From Apostichopus japonicus (Eukaryota > Echinodermata > Holothuroidea > Aspidochirotida > Stichopodidae), in contig NC_092571.1 of NCBI RefSeq assembly GCF_037975245.1, positions 28,128,564-28,192,563 on the forward strand: DNA of 64,000 nt. The letters are read 5' to 3'. Positions 28,801 to 40,800 of the stretch are shown one piece after another (position 1 is the first letter of the stretch; each line of letters starts with the position of its first letter). The notes beneath the pieces are model-generated. The model searched no databases. It was not told the DNA's origin and worked only from the letters and a program-made list of their open reading frames with translations. The translations under genes and the position numbers were made by a program.

Positions 28801-31800
28801 ATACTGTACATTGCAGCAACATATTGGCATCTGGTTGTAATCCAGCTAGCTTGTCATACATGCATGCAACCGTGAGGTAGGGAGCAAGTCTGGTCACAGC
28901 CACCAGGGTCTGTAGTGTACAAAGTATACAGTACTGTACCTAGCCATTAGGGCATATGTACAGTGTGTTCATTCTGTCTTTACTAATAACAAAACTATAA
29001 ACTTCAAGTTAGCGATGCAAGGGGTGTGCAGGTAAAGTGTAGGATTTTCCCCTCATTATGGAATGTACCAAAATGTGATTTACTTTACGCTGTTTCTAAT
29101 ATATATGAAAGAAGGGCGATTACAACAAGCTATAATAAATTTTTGTCCAAGAAATGGTAGTGCACAAACTTAAATAAATGTAATGTACATTGATGAAAAC
29201 AAACATTTCTCCCCAAGAAATTTATCTCAACTTCAAAGAGTGTTAGATAGAGGCCAGACACATTGACCAAACTTTAACATCATGCAAAACTGAAGAACTT
29301 TACACTGGAGCTAGAAGTAGTGTGTGTTTTAAGAAGAATTTTGACATATACAGTACACACACGTAACACACAGAAATTTGAACAAGGTTGACCTTCCTTT
29401 AATAAACATCATGCAGAGAGTTTTATTTTTGGTTGTTGTTGTATAGATTTTTGAAAGACAGCTACATTATCACCCCAAAATCTTTGCACATGGAAGGCTT
29501 TTGCTCTGCTGTACATACAGGGCATAAATTTAATGGTCGTCCGATCATCCGAGGTGACCAAAACTCATGTCAGACAACCTAAAACCCTGCAGATGGATGA
29601 CAAGCTTATTTGCTGCAAGTGTTCAACACTTCAAATAAAATTTGGAAATCCCTAATCTTAAACAAAAATCCACCACCCAATAAATTATAGTAGCTTGTTG
29701 GTATCACCCGTCATTCATATTAGAAACAAAGTAAGAAATAAATTACATTTTGGTACGTTTGGTAATGAGGGGAAATCCTTCACTTCAGCTATATGTGAAT
29801 ACTGTAAATATGTACAGTTCCATATGGTTTGTACACTACAGAGTACAGACCATGGTGGCCGTTACCATGCTTGCTTTCTACCTCACGGCTGCACGCACGT
29901 ATGGCAAGCATGATTACTCATAAGACTAGTCACTGAGAGTAAGACTCAGCCTCAGGCCGATAGATTAGGCCTGTGTAGCCTAACGTTACCATACAATGCT
30001 AAATGGATACATTTTAGTATTTTTTACGTACAGTTCTCACACAGTGCATGCCATTTTAAAGTCCAAGTGCTTTTATATGGATTTGTACCATTTTTTTCAG
30101 GCAGAGCAGTTTTCACAACTAAGTCTTTTCACCGTGGCGAATTTCTTCTCATGTATCATGGCAATTTAATCAGTGCAAGGGAAGGAAACAGAAGGGAAGA
30201 AATAGAAGAAACAGGCTTTAGATACTTCTTCAATTCGAAAGGACAGAAACTGTGGTAGGTACTATTTTAGATTTTTAATATGTACAAAAATGTTTAGTGC
30301 TGAATGTAGAGAATGAGTGAACGTGTGTATGTTTCTTTATTAACTTGCATGTCTTGCATGTTTTTAGTGATCAATCATAGTATTTTTTCAGAGATCTTTC
30401 CTTCACATGTTCAACAAGGATTGATAGCTCAGGCTACATATGCATTGTTTACAATACATCTTTATTTTACAGTTGCTTGAACTTTCCTATAAGGAATACA
30501 ATTCTAATTCGAAAGTGGCAGAGCTAGTGATGTGTTGATAGTGTTATGAACTTAAGTTACTTTATTAACATTTTCACCCTTGGTTAATTATTCCGTATGA
30601 TATCAAGTAAACTGCTATCCATTTTTTAAGCCCAATAACTTAAGTTAGGCTTCTATAACATCACATCCTCCAAATGTTAATTTAACAAATTTTCAGCATG
30701 TGTGTATTGTGATATCACATGATCACTTACTGCACTGATCCTCACCAACAGTAGACCTACTCCTTCAAATATACAGGAAGCATTTAGTAGTTTATGTTTG
30801 AAGGTACAAACAAAGGGCTTTTGGGTAATTTCTTATTGAGTAAAGCAGATACAAATTTAGAAGTAGTGCATTCATCTCACGAAAGCTAATTATGCAGTAT
30901 GTAGTGGAATTCACCTGCAAAGAAAGTCATGTGAGGACAGTGAACATTAGTTATAAACATTAACCTTCTGATATGTTTTCAACAGAAATGCAATGTCTAT
31001 CATGCGTCCATGTGACATATCTCAGGACATATACACAGTTTATACATTATCCTAGACATGTGAGAACAGTGTACACTATAATGGATCAGGGATGTAAGTC
31101 TTCCGTATTTTTACGGAAATCCGGTTTTTTTTTAATTCCAATAAAGTTCCACAAAATTGTACAAATATTAAAGACACAACGCGGCAAAAATGCTGGCCCG
31201 TTGCAGCAAGCTAACTTCAATTTTCACTCATCGATCAACCAAAATACCATTTCCTGTTACGCATTGCACTGTACAACATTGTGTGTGCCATGTGAACATC
31301 TTTGCGTACGTGCGAACTTCAAATCGCTATATCTCATTTCTGTCGTTGAAAAACCTTGCCTAATTCACGTTGATTCGTAACTGCTGGTGCTCTACATAAG
31401 TTTCGGAATTAACGCTTGTGATATTTGTGAGCGGCTAAATCTACGGGATACGCATATGATAGTCGATATTCGTGATCGCTTTCAAATGTGACTGTTTTTT
31501 ATTCCGGATTTCGCTGCGACGTATTCGTTACTTGGAGCTAGCCTAACATAACGATAGTGTGTAAGTAGTCAGAACTAGTGGTAGGATGTGTTAGCGCTAA
31601 TACTTTTGAGCTAGCCTAACATAACGATAGTGCGTAAGTATTCAGAGCTAGGAGTAGGATGTGTTAGAACGGCATTCCCCCGGTTTCTCCGATTCTCCAA
31701 ATAGTTTTCCGTTTTTTTTTTGGCTGCACTTACATCCCTGATGGATACATTAAACTAATTTACATCATGTTTTTGACACCGCAGCACTGTTTACCATGTG

Positions 31801-34800
31801 TATTAGGCTGGTAAGACACATACACTGTTTTATATGTAATCAGATGCATGTGAGGACAGTGAATGTTGGTAATATATGGTATACATCACACATGTGTGCA
31901 TGTGAAACATATCGCAGGACATATACACAGTTTAGACATTATCCTAGACATGTGAGGACAGTGTTCACTAGAATAGATACATTAAACTGATTAACATCAT
32001 GTTTTGACACTGCAGCACTGTTTACAATGTGTATTAGGCTGGACACATACACTGTTTTATATGTAATCAGATGCATGTGAGGACAGTGAACGTTGGTAAT
32101 ATATGGTATACATCACACATGTGTGCATGTGAAACATATCTCAGGACATATACACAGTTTATACATTATCTTAGACATGCGAGGACAATGAACATTGGTA
32201 ATATATACATCACACAAATGTAATGATATATGTTCGTAACACAAATGCAATTGCCATGTTTCCATGTGAAACATAGGCACTGTACATGTGAAATATACAT
32301 ACTGAGACCATGTTTATCATCAAAAGAAAAAAAATGGATTTCACAATATTATCATCCTGTTTATCTCAGGTTAAGGGTGTTGCATACTCCCACTAAACAG
32401 TATACATGTCTGATGATAATATATTGATCATGTTACATCATGAAAACCACATTGCATTTTTGCATTCTGGTTAAGTTTATTTGCATTTTCCTATAAATTT
32501 TGCGAAGTTATATCACATTTATCTCCTTGCAGTGTCGATGCTACAGAAGAACCCCCAGCTGGTCACCCTTCCCTTGGAAGATTAGTTAACCATGGCGCAA
32601 AAAAGGACCAAAATTGCAAGATGAAGGTGATTGAGTTGATGGGTAAACCAAGACTGTGTCTGTTTGCAATGGTGGATATTCCTGAAAACACTGAACTGCT
32701 TTATGATTATGGATTAACCAGTGGGTTCCAATTTCCACCACCTTACTATACTTCTTGGTCAACAACATTAGGTCCTAGCAGTTATAAAAACAAGCACAAT
32801 GGAGGAGAATGTTCAGAAACCAGGACAGTAGAGAGTAGAAACATTTCAAGGGAATCACAAGGAACATTTGAACAAGAGGCAAACTTTTCAAGCAAGTCAA
32901 AAGATGATTGTAACAGTGCTGATATTATAACCGATCACGAAGGTAATGTTACACCCAACCTCAGAGAGAATCATGGTTCTAGTTCAGAAAGAGAAACTTG
33001 TGGAGAGGAAGAAATACATTTGCAAGTAGAAGCAGAACCTGGATTGAACAAAACAAAGAATGGTAAAAACCATCACGAAGAAACGGTCCCTGAAAGCAGT
33101 TTTTCAGCAGTAAGTACCAACGTCTCGAGGGAATCACATGGAACATTTGAACATGAGGCAGCCTTGTCAAGCAAGTCAAAAGATGATTGTAACAGTGCTG
33201 ATATTATAACCGATCACGAAGGTAATGTTACACCCAACCTCAGAGAGAATCATGGTTCTAGTTCAGAAAGAGAAACTTGTGGAGAGGAAGAAATACATTT
33301 GCAAGTAGAAGTAGAACCTGGTTTGAACAAAACAAAGAATGGTAAAAACCATCACGAAGAAACTGTCCCTGAAAGCAGTTTTTCAGCAGTAAGTACCAAC
33401 GTCTCGAGGGAATCACATGGAACATTTGAACATGAGGCAGCCTTGTCAAGCAAGTCAAAAGATGATTGTAACAGTGCTGATATTATAACCGATCACGAAG
33501 GTAATGTTACACCCAACCTCAGAGAGAATCATGGTTCTAGTTCAGAAAGAGAAACTTGTGGAGAGGAAGAAATACAGTTGCAAGTAGAAGCTGATCCTGG
33601 ATTGAACAAAACAAAGAATGGTAAAAACCATCACGAAGAAACTGTCCCTGAAAGCAGTTTTTCAGCAGTAAGTACCAACGTCTCGAGGGAATCGCATGGA
33701 ACATTTGAACATGAGGCAGCCTTGTCAAGCAAGTCAAAAGATGATTGTAACACTGCTGATATTATAACCGATCACGAAGGTAATGTTACACCCAACCTCA
33801 GAGAGAATCATGGTTCTAGTTCAGAAAGAGAAACTTGTGGAGAGGAAGAAATACAGTTGCAAGTAGAAGCAGAACCTGGATTGAACAAAACAAAGAATGG
33901 TAAAAACCATCACGAAGAAACTGTCCCTGAAAGCAGTTTTTCAGCAGTAAGTACCAACGTCTCGAGGGAATCACATGGAACATTTGAACATGAGGCAGCC
34001 TTGTCAAGCAAGTCAAAAGATGATTGTAACAGTGCTGATATTATAACCGATCACGAAGGTAATGTTACACCCAACCTCAGAGAGAATCATGGTTCTAGTT
34101 CAGAAAGAGAAACTTGTGGAGAGGAAGAAATACAGTTGCAAGTAGAAGCTGAACCTGGATTGAACAAAACAAAGAATGGTAAAAACCATCACGAAGAAAC
34201 TGTCCCTGAAAGCAGTTTTTCAGCAGTAAGTACCAACGTCTCGAGGGAATCGCATGGAACATTTGAACATGAGGCAGCCTTGTCAAGCAAGTCAAAAGAT
34301 GATTGTAACACTGCTGATATTATAACCGATCACGAAGGTAATGTTACACCCAACCTCAGAGAGAATCATGGTTCTAGTTCAGAAAGAGAAACTTGTGGAG
34401 AGGAAGAAATACAGTTGCAAGTAGAAGCAGAACCTGGATTGAACAAAACAAAGAATGGTAAAAACCATCACGAAGAAACTGTCCCTGAAAGCAGTTTTTC
34501 AGAAATGTCTGATGTTATCCCTCACAGGGTAGACAACAGAGTTCGCAAGAAAGTAAACAGCCATATGAAACATACAAATATAGCGCAAGAAACATTGATG
34601 GTAATGAATAACAGGGAGTTTGCATCTGTGGATAGAGAAAGTAGTTATGATGAAAATACAACACCAAAATGTTCACCTTCGAGGAAGAGTAATAATGAGA
34701 TACCAGATGAGGAGGTAGAACTGATATCAACAAGTCAGAACAGCAGTAAAGGTGTGAAGATATCACCTGGAAGTAGTGCTAAGAAGGCTCTGCGGGATAA

Positions 34801-37800
34801 GAAGTCTACATTCAATTTTGAGATTTGGAAGCACAGTCCGAGGACCTTAGGAAAGCATTACACCAAAAAGCAGCAGAAGATATCTAAGAGCAAAAAAGTG
34901 GAAAAGATCTTTGAAGAAATAAGCCGTACCAGCAGCAGTAGTGAAAGCCCACCAGAAAAGCGTTCATGCAAGAAAGTCAGCAAATGTAAGCAATTTTTGA
35001 AACATGGTAGGCAAAGGAAACCAATGAGGATGAAGGAGTCAGGAAAATGCGGTAAATACAAAGCAAGAGATGTATCCAGTGAACACCGTGAAGTTCAGAG
35101 TTCATACGCAGAAGCAAAATCTTCAAGAGGTGTTCACCCCAAAAGCAGTAAAAGTAACAGAATAAGAAAAGAACTATTTGAACGAAAGACTGCAGTTAAG
35201 AAAAAGAAATTTGAAGACACACTGGACATAAGCAGTGACCATGAAGCAACAGATAAATTGAGTGAAAGCATTGAAGATGCACGTTTACATGCAGAAGTGC
35301 AACCTTCAAGATGTAAATCTCAAGGAAGCAAAAAGCGTAAAAGGGCAAGGAAGGAACCCATAAGGTTTAGGCAAAAGGCAGCAGTTAAAGCAGCATTTTG
35401 CGTCCTTTTCTATGATTTTTCTCAACCTCACTGATTCCACTTTGCCATAACGACATACATAACTAGCTAATCTATTTATATTTTACTTCAAATGGTGGCA
35501 TAAAAGTCGAAAAAATTGCAACTTTCAACTTTGTTGTTCTCCAAGATATTTTCCGTTGGGAACCCAATAAACCTCGCCCATAATATGAATATTTAAACAC
35601 TACGAACGTCATTGACAGATACGTAATATAACACCACGCTTGATTTGTGTACAGTCTATATGGCAGTTGTACCAGGGAGTTGCATAACAACTCCCTGGTA
35701 CAACCAACGCGAAGTCTTGAATCTATTTTTAGCAACGGCTCATAACTAAACCTGCATCTCTGATTGGTTGAATTCAAACTAGTGGGTTTGGCGGAATTGT
35801 ATGCGATTAATTTTAACTGTGAAATTTGTCGAGGACACTCTTCTCATTTATCGACATAAATCGTTAATTACTCGCTAATTAACGCTCTTGGCAGGGTGAA
35901 ACTTGGATGGTATCTTAGATTGCTGTTTTATGATTGATACATGTAAAAAAATCGATGCACATGTTAAAAAAGTGGAAAAAAGCGACCCAACGCAAAATGC
36001 TGCTTTAAGAGTGCCAACTTTTCACCCATGATGAATGAAAGCAATGACCTTGAAGCAACAGCTAATTCCAGTGAAAGCAGTGAAGATACGCGTATATATG
36101 CAAAAAAGCAAACTTCAAGATTTAAGTCCAGAGAAAGCAGTAAAGGCAAAATGATAAGAAAGAAACTTGAACAATTTAAAAGAAAGGCGGCAGTTAAGAA
36201 CATGAAGTCTCCAAACAGGCTTGGAGAAAGCAGTAACCTTGAAGCTACAGATGAATCTTGTGAAAGCAGTGGAGACTACAGCTCACATGCAGAAATGCAA
36301 CCTTCAAAAGGTGTGTCATGTGAACACAGTAAAAATATAGGAATTAAAAAGACTGATCGATATTCTAAGGGAAAGACAGCAGTTAAGAACAAGAAGCCTG
36401 TAGACAGTGACATTGAATCAACAGATTTAATATCAAGTGAAAGCAGTGAAGATGAGAGTTCCAATTGGGGAGTGCAGACTGTAAATATGTGTAATGATAA
36501 AAGGGTCTGGGACAAGAAAGACTGCTGTTTCTTTTGTGGAAAACTTGATTTTAAAATTGCAAGGCATTGGTCCATTTGGCATAAAGATGAACTACTAGTG
36601 AAGAAAGTAGAGAACCTTCCAAAGTTAACAAAGGAAAGGACTCAGAAAATAGCGGAACTAAGGAATAAGGGGAATTTGAAACATAATCTCAATGTATGGG
36701 CCTCAGGGAAAGGACAAATAGTGCCCCGAAAGCGACCAAGCTACAATGAAAATTCCAGTCATTATCTTCCCTGTGAGTTCTGTTCTGGTTCCTTCACACG
36801 TAAGTGGTTATCAATGCATCAAAAAAAATGTTCAAAGAAACATGGCAGAGAAATGCAGAGGAGAGTACAAAGTGCTGCAAAGATGATGATACCAGAGGTT
36901 GCTGCAAAGCAACACATTTCTGAGTCTCTGAGAATCAAAGTCTTATCAAGAATGATTTCAGATGAAATATCGCTTGAAGTGAAGAAGGACAGTGATATTT
37001 TAATTTATGGATCCAGACTGCTTAGAAATCATCCAGAGGAACATCAGGCTCTCTTAGTGTCCCAAAAGATGCGGGATATGGCAAAACTAGTGATCGCTGC
37101 AAGGGAAAGAGATTCAACTATAACAGGAATCAGACAGTGTATAGACAACGCTAAGTTTGACACAGTTGTGGCTTCTGTTAGAGCAGTTGCAGGATACTCA
37201 TCACAACTAGAGAGCTATGAAGTTCCTTCCTATGCAAGAAACATAGGCTTTGAAATAGACAAAGTAATTGCTCAACTATGTTCGGAAGCACTTAAGTCTA
37301 GCGATAATAGTCTGGCAGACAAAGTAAAAAACTTCAAGGATATCAAGCTGGCATCATGGTCTCATGAAGTTACTAATGTCGCACATCATACACTAAAGAA
37401 ACGCAAAAGAAACCGACCAAACCTCATTCCAGTAGCTGAGGACCTCAAGAAACTTTCAAACTACCTGAAATCCTATGGGAGTGCTTGCGAAGAGGCACTG
37501 CGGAAAGGACCAGTAGAAACAAAGAACTGGCAGGAGTTATGTCAGGCAACACTGGCCAGTGTATCATTGTTCAACAAGAGACGAAGTGGTGAAACAGAAA
37601 GGTTGCTTTTGGAAGATTACAAAAAAGCTTGTGATCAAAATGAAGACGTACCACAGGAAGTATTTGAAAGCTTTTCAGAACTGGAGAAAGCTTTAGTGCT
37701 TAAGTTACAACGAATAGAAGTGAGAGGCAAGAGGGACAGAACAGTAGCAATCCTATTGACCACTGAAATGGTGTCAAGAATTGACTTACTCAATGAAACA

Positions 37801-40800
37801 AGAGAAGAAGCTGGTGTGAATACAACAGAGAATCCTTACGTGTTTGCCCGAGCATACTTTGGTTCACCCTTTGCAGCAAAAGTATCTGAATGCTATCAGA
37901 AGTTTTCCAAAGCATGTGGTGCAGAGAACCCAGAGAGCATCAGATCAACAAAACTAAGAAAACATATTGCAATCATGTCACAGTTGCTGTGCCTAAAAGA
38001 AAATGAGCTTGACCTCTTGGCTGGTTATATGGGTCATGACATACGTATCCATCGGGAATTTTACAGACTTACAGAAAATACCCTTCAACTGGCCAAAGTG
38101 TCAAAATTACTAATAATGATGGAAAGAGGAATTGCCAGTGATTACAAAGGAAAGTCTTTGGAGGAGATTGACTTTGCTTTTGATGAGAGTAAGTCCCATT
38201 CTGTTACAGTATTTGTTTCTCATCTGATAACCACTATTTATTCTTCCAGTGTTTTCTAATCTGCAATGATTATTTCAAACTCACAGAGACTCTACTGTCA
38301 ACTATAAAATCAGAGATGACTTTATAGCATGCATCTCCTCTGTTGATTAGATAGTTTTCTAGCCTCCTTGCCTAGATCATCAGTTTCAAAAGTTGTGATT
38401 TGTATAGCAATTAGGTGGGATTGGCAAGCTGCTTGCTGGTACCTCTGCAAGTATTTGGCAAAGTTTTTTTTTTATGTAAAAGATGGATGTGAATGGAAAT
38501 TACCCAAAAAATGAAATGTTATTTTGTTACTGAATTTTAAGGTACTTTACTTTCAGGTGATGATGCTTGTGATAATGATGAGGAAGATGACAATGACACA
38601 ATCATTGCTCATGATGAAAGGGACCAAAATGAAAAAGAAGAGGAAATGCATGGTAAGTCACCAAACAATTTAGTAGATTTGTAGCATGTGGATAATGAAG
38701 GTAAGGCAAATACTACTACTACTGTTGGGACATTAATAAGTTCCTACAGAGTTAATTGTGTAATTCTAACCTATAATTTGTAGCATCTTGATAATGAATG
38801 TATATGTAAATAAGGCAAATAATACTACTGTTAGGACATTAATAAGTTCCCACAGAGTTAATTGTGTAATTCTAATACATGTATTTATATTTAAAATTTT
38901 TTTTTTTAAAGCCTTTGACACTGAGGAGGAGGGAGACCTTCAAAAGGACAAAGAAGAAACACAAGGTTTGTGAGAATTATTGAGAGCCAACCGAAGTTGT
39001 TATTTTTGTATGCGTTTGCTCACATGTGCAAGAAATTCTTATAATTAGAGCTCTTTTCTGGATGTATGTTTCAAAGTAGATTTTTCAGTGTATAATTTAC
39101 AAAATGTATGATGGTCTTGCTCCAAAATATATCTCTGATCTCATATCGCATCCTACCAATGTTAACCTACGCTCATTTAATAAGCTTCTTTTCAAATCAA
39201 AACCTCTATCTAATTTTTTTTACTGCGACAGAGTCTTTACATCAGTAGCACCAAAACTTTGGAATACTTTGCCTTCCAATATTCGCAACATACCCTCATT
39301 AACTACTTTAAAATCTTAACTCAAAACTTATTTCTTTACTTAAATTGTTGGTCGTCTTTTGTATTTGTGTGTATTTGTTCATATATATTTTCTTTGTACA
39401 GAGCTTCTAGGGGCTTTTTTGTATTTTGCACTTTATAAATTGTGTTATTATTATGTACCTTTCAATAAATGCAATGTCGAATATTGTTCCCAGTCCGAAC
39501 CCTACATCAATGTCTTCACATCTTTTTAAATGTTGTATCAGGCACAAAAAGTTAATCTTTTGATTCCCCAATCCGATAAGGTGATATCATGGGTGGTAGT
39601 ATCAGTATCACATCATTAGTAAAATGTCCTCACATGTCTTGAAGTTTCTTTGAAAACTGTGTATATGTTCTGAGATGATAATCAGGGACATTACATGAAT
39701 TATTTATTTTTGTTGTACAGTTACATCAATGGTGGACTCCTCAGAGGCATCTAGACAAGATGTTCATGAAAAACCTCAGACAGGTAAATTATTAGTTTAC
39801 CATGCCACATTACTTTTGTGGGCCATAATCATGTTAAAACTCGAGAATGTTCAATTTGACGGTTTGTTGTTGCCATCCAGTCATTGAGTTGACTTAACTC
39901 GCCATCCAAAATGTTATGTTTCTTTATCTTAGCTCCATAAAATTTCTACCAGTAGATATTGGTATGCTCTCACAATGTAAGACACACTTAACAAACTTCA
40001 TAGCTATGAACATCTGATTTATGAACATAATGTACATTGGTATCCAAACCTCAAGCATACTGAACTACATACAGTGATGTTGAGTTGGAAATATAAAAGG
40101 ATTAATGCATCTACTATTAATATCCGCTGTCATCACATACCTATGATAATGGATAAGCTGTGTATATTTGCCCTATGTATTTCTCACTTATCCACATGTT
40201 ATACATTGCTGCTGTGATGTAAACATGATTTTATTACAGTAGGTGTAATGTCTAGGTTAATGCATAAAATTGTGGCTTGTGAAATACATGTTCCACATTC
40301 ACAGGGCATAAATTGCATTTGTGTTGAAAACCTATCATGCCTGTGTGATGTATATGTTACCAATGTTCACTGTCCTCATATTCATATGATTACATAAAAC
40401 AGTGTATGTGTCTTTCCAGCCTAATACACACGGTAAACAGTGCTGCAGTGTCAAAAACATGATGCAAATAAGTTTAATGTATCCATTCTAGTGTACACTG
40501 TCCTCAGATGTCTAGGATAATGTATAAACTGTGTTTTTGTCCTGAGATATGTTTCACATGAACACATGGTGATGGGTACCCGGGTACCAGCCCGACGCGA
40601 TACTACCTGGTTCCTAATTTATTACCCGAATCCTACGCAAAGTGTGATTTTTTTGGCAAAGCGACGGTTAGGCAGATTTCCCATTGACTTAGTGTGTTGT
40701 TATGCTACCATTTGGTTGAAGATAACAGCAATATTGAAAGTATTCCATGGATATCTTATAACTGTGTCACAATTTCAGCTCATAAACAGATGACTAGGCT

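Larger units (their letters stand above)
35060..36470 (+). repeat. Degenerate ~65-aa charged repeat spanning the MITE site
   Basis: Several modules of the form SSE..(E)D, xxHAExQxSR, SxxSK..R, then KxAVK follow each other in the protein: [64 protein letters not shown]. Two lie before and two after the 616-bp insertion, which independently supports a single ancestral exon. Borders are approximate. Confidence 0.65.

Noticed and set aside
32979-34295. Five antisense 66-aa open frames, nearly identical
   Set aside because: They lie opposite the 279-bp coding repeats and repeat with the same period; their identity is a by-product of the sense-strand array.
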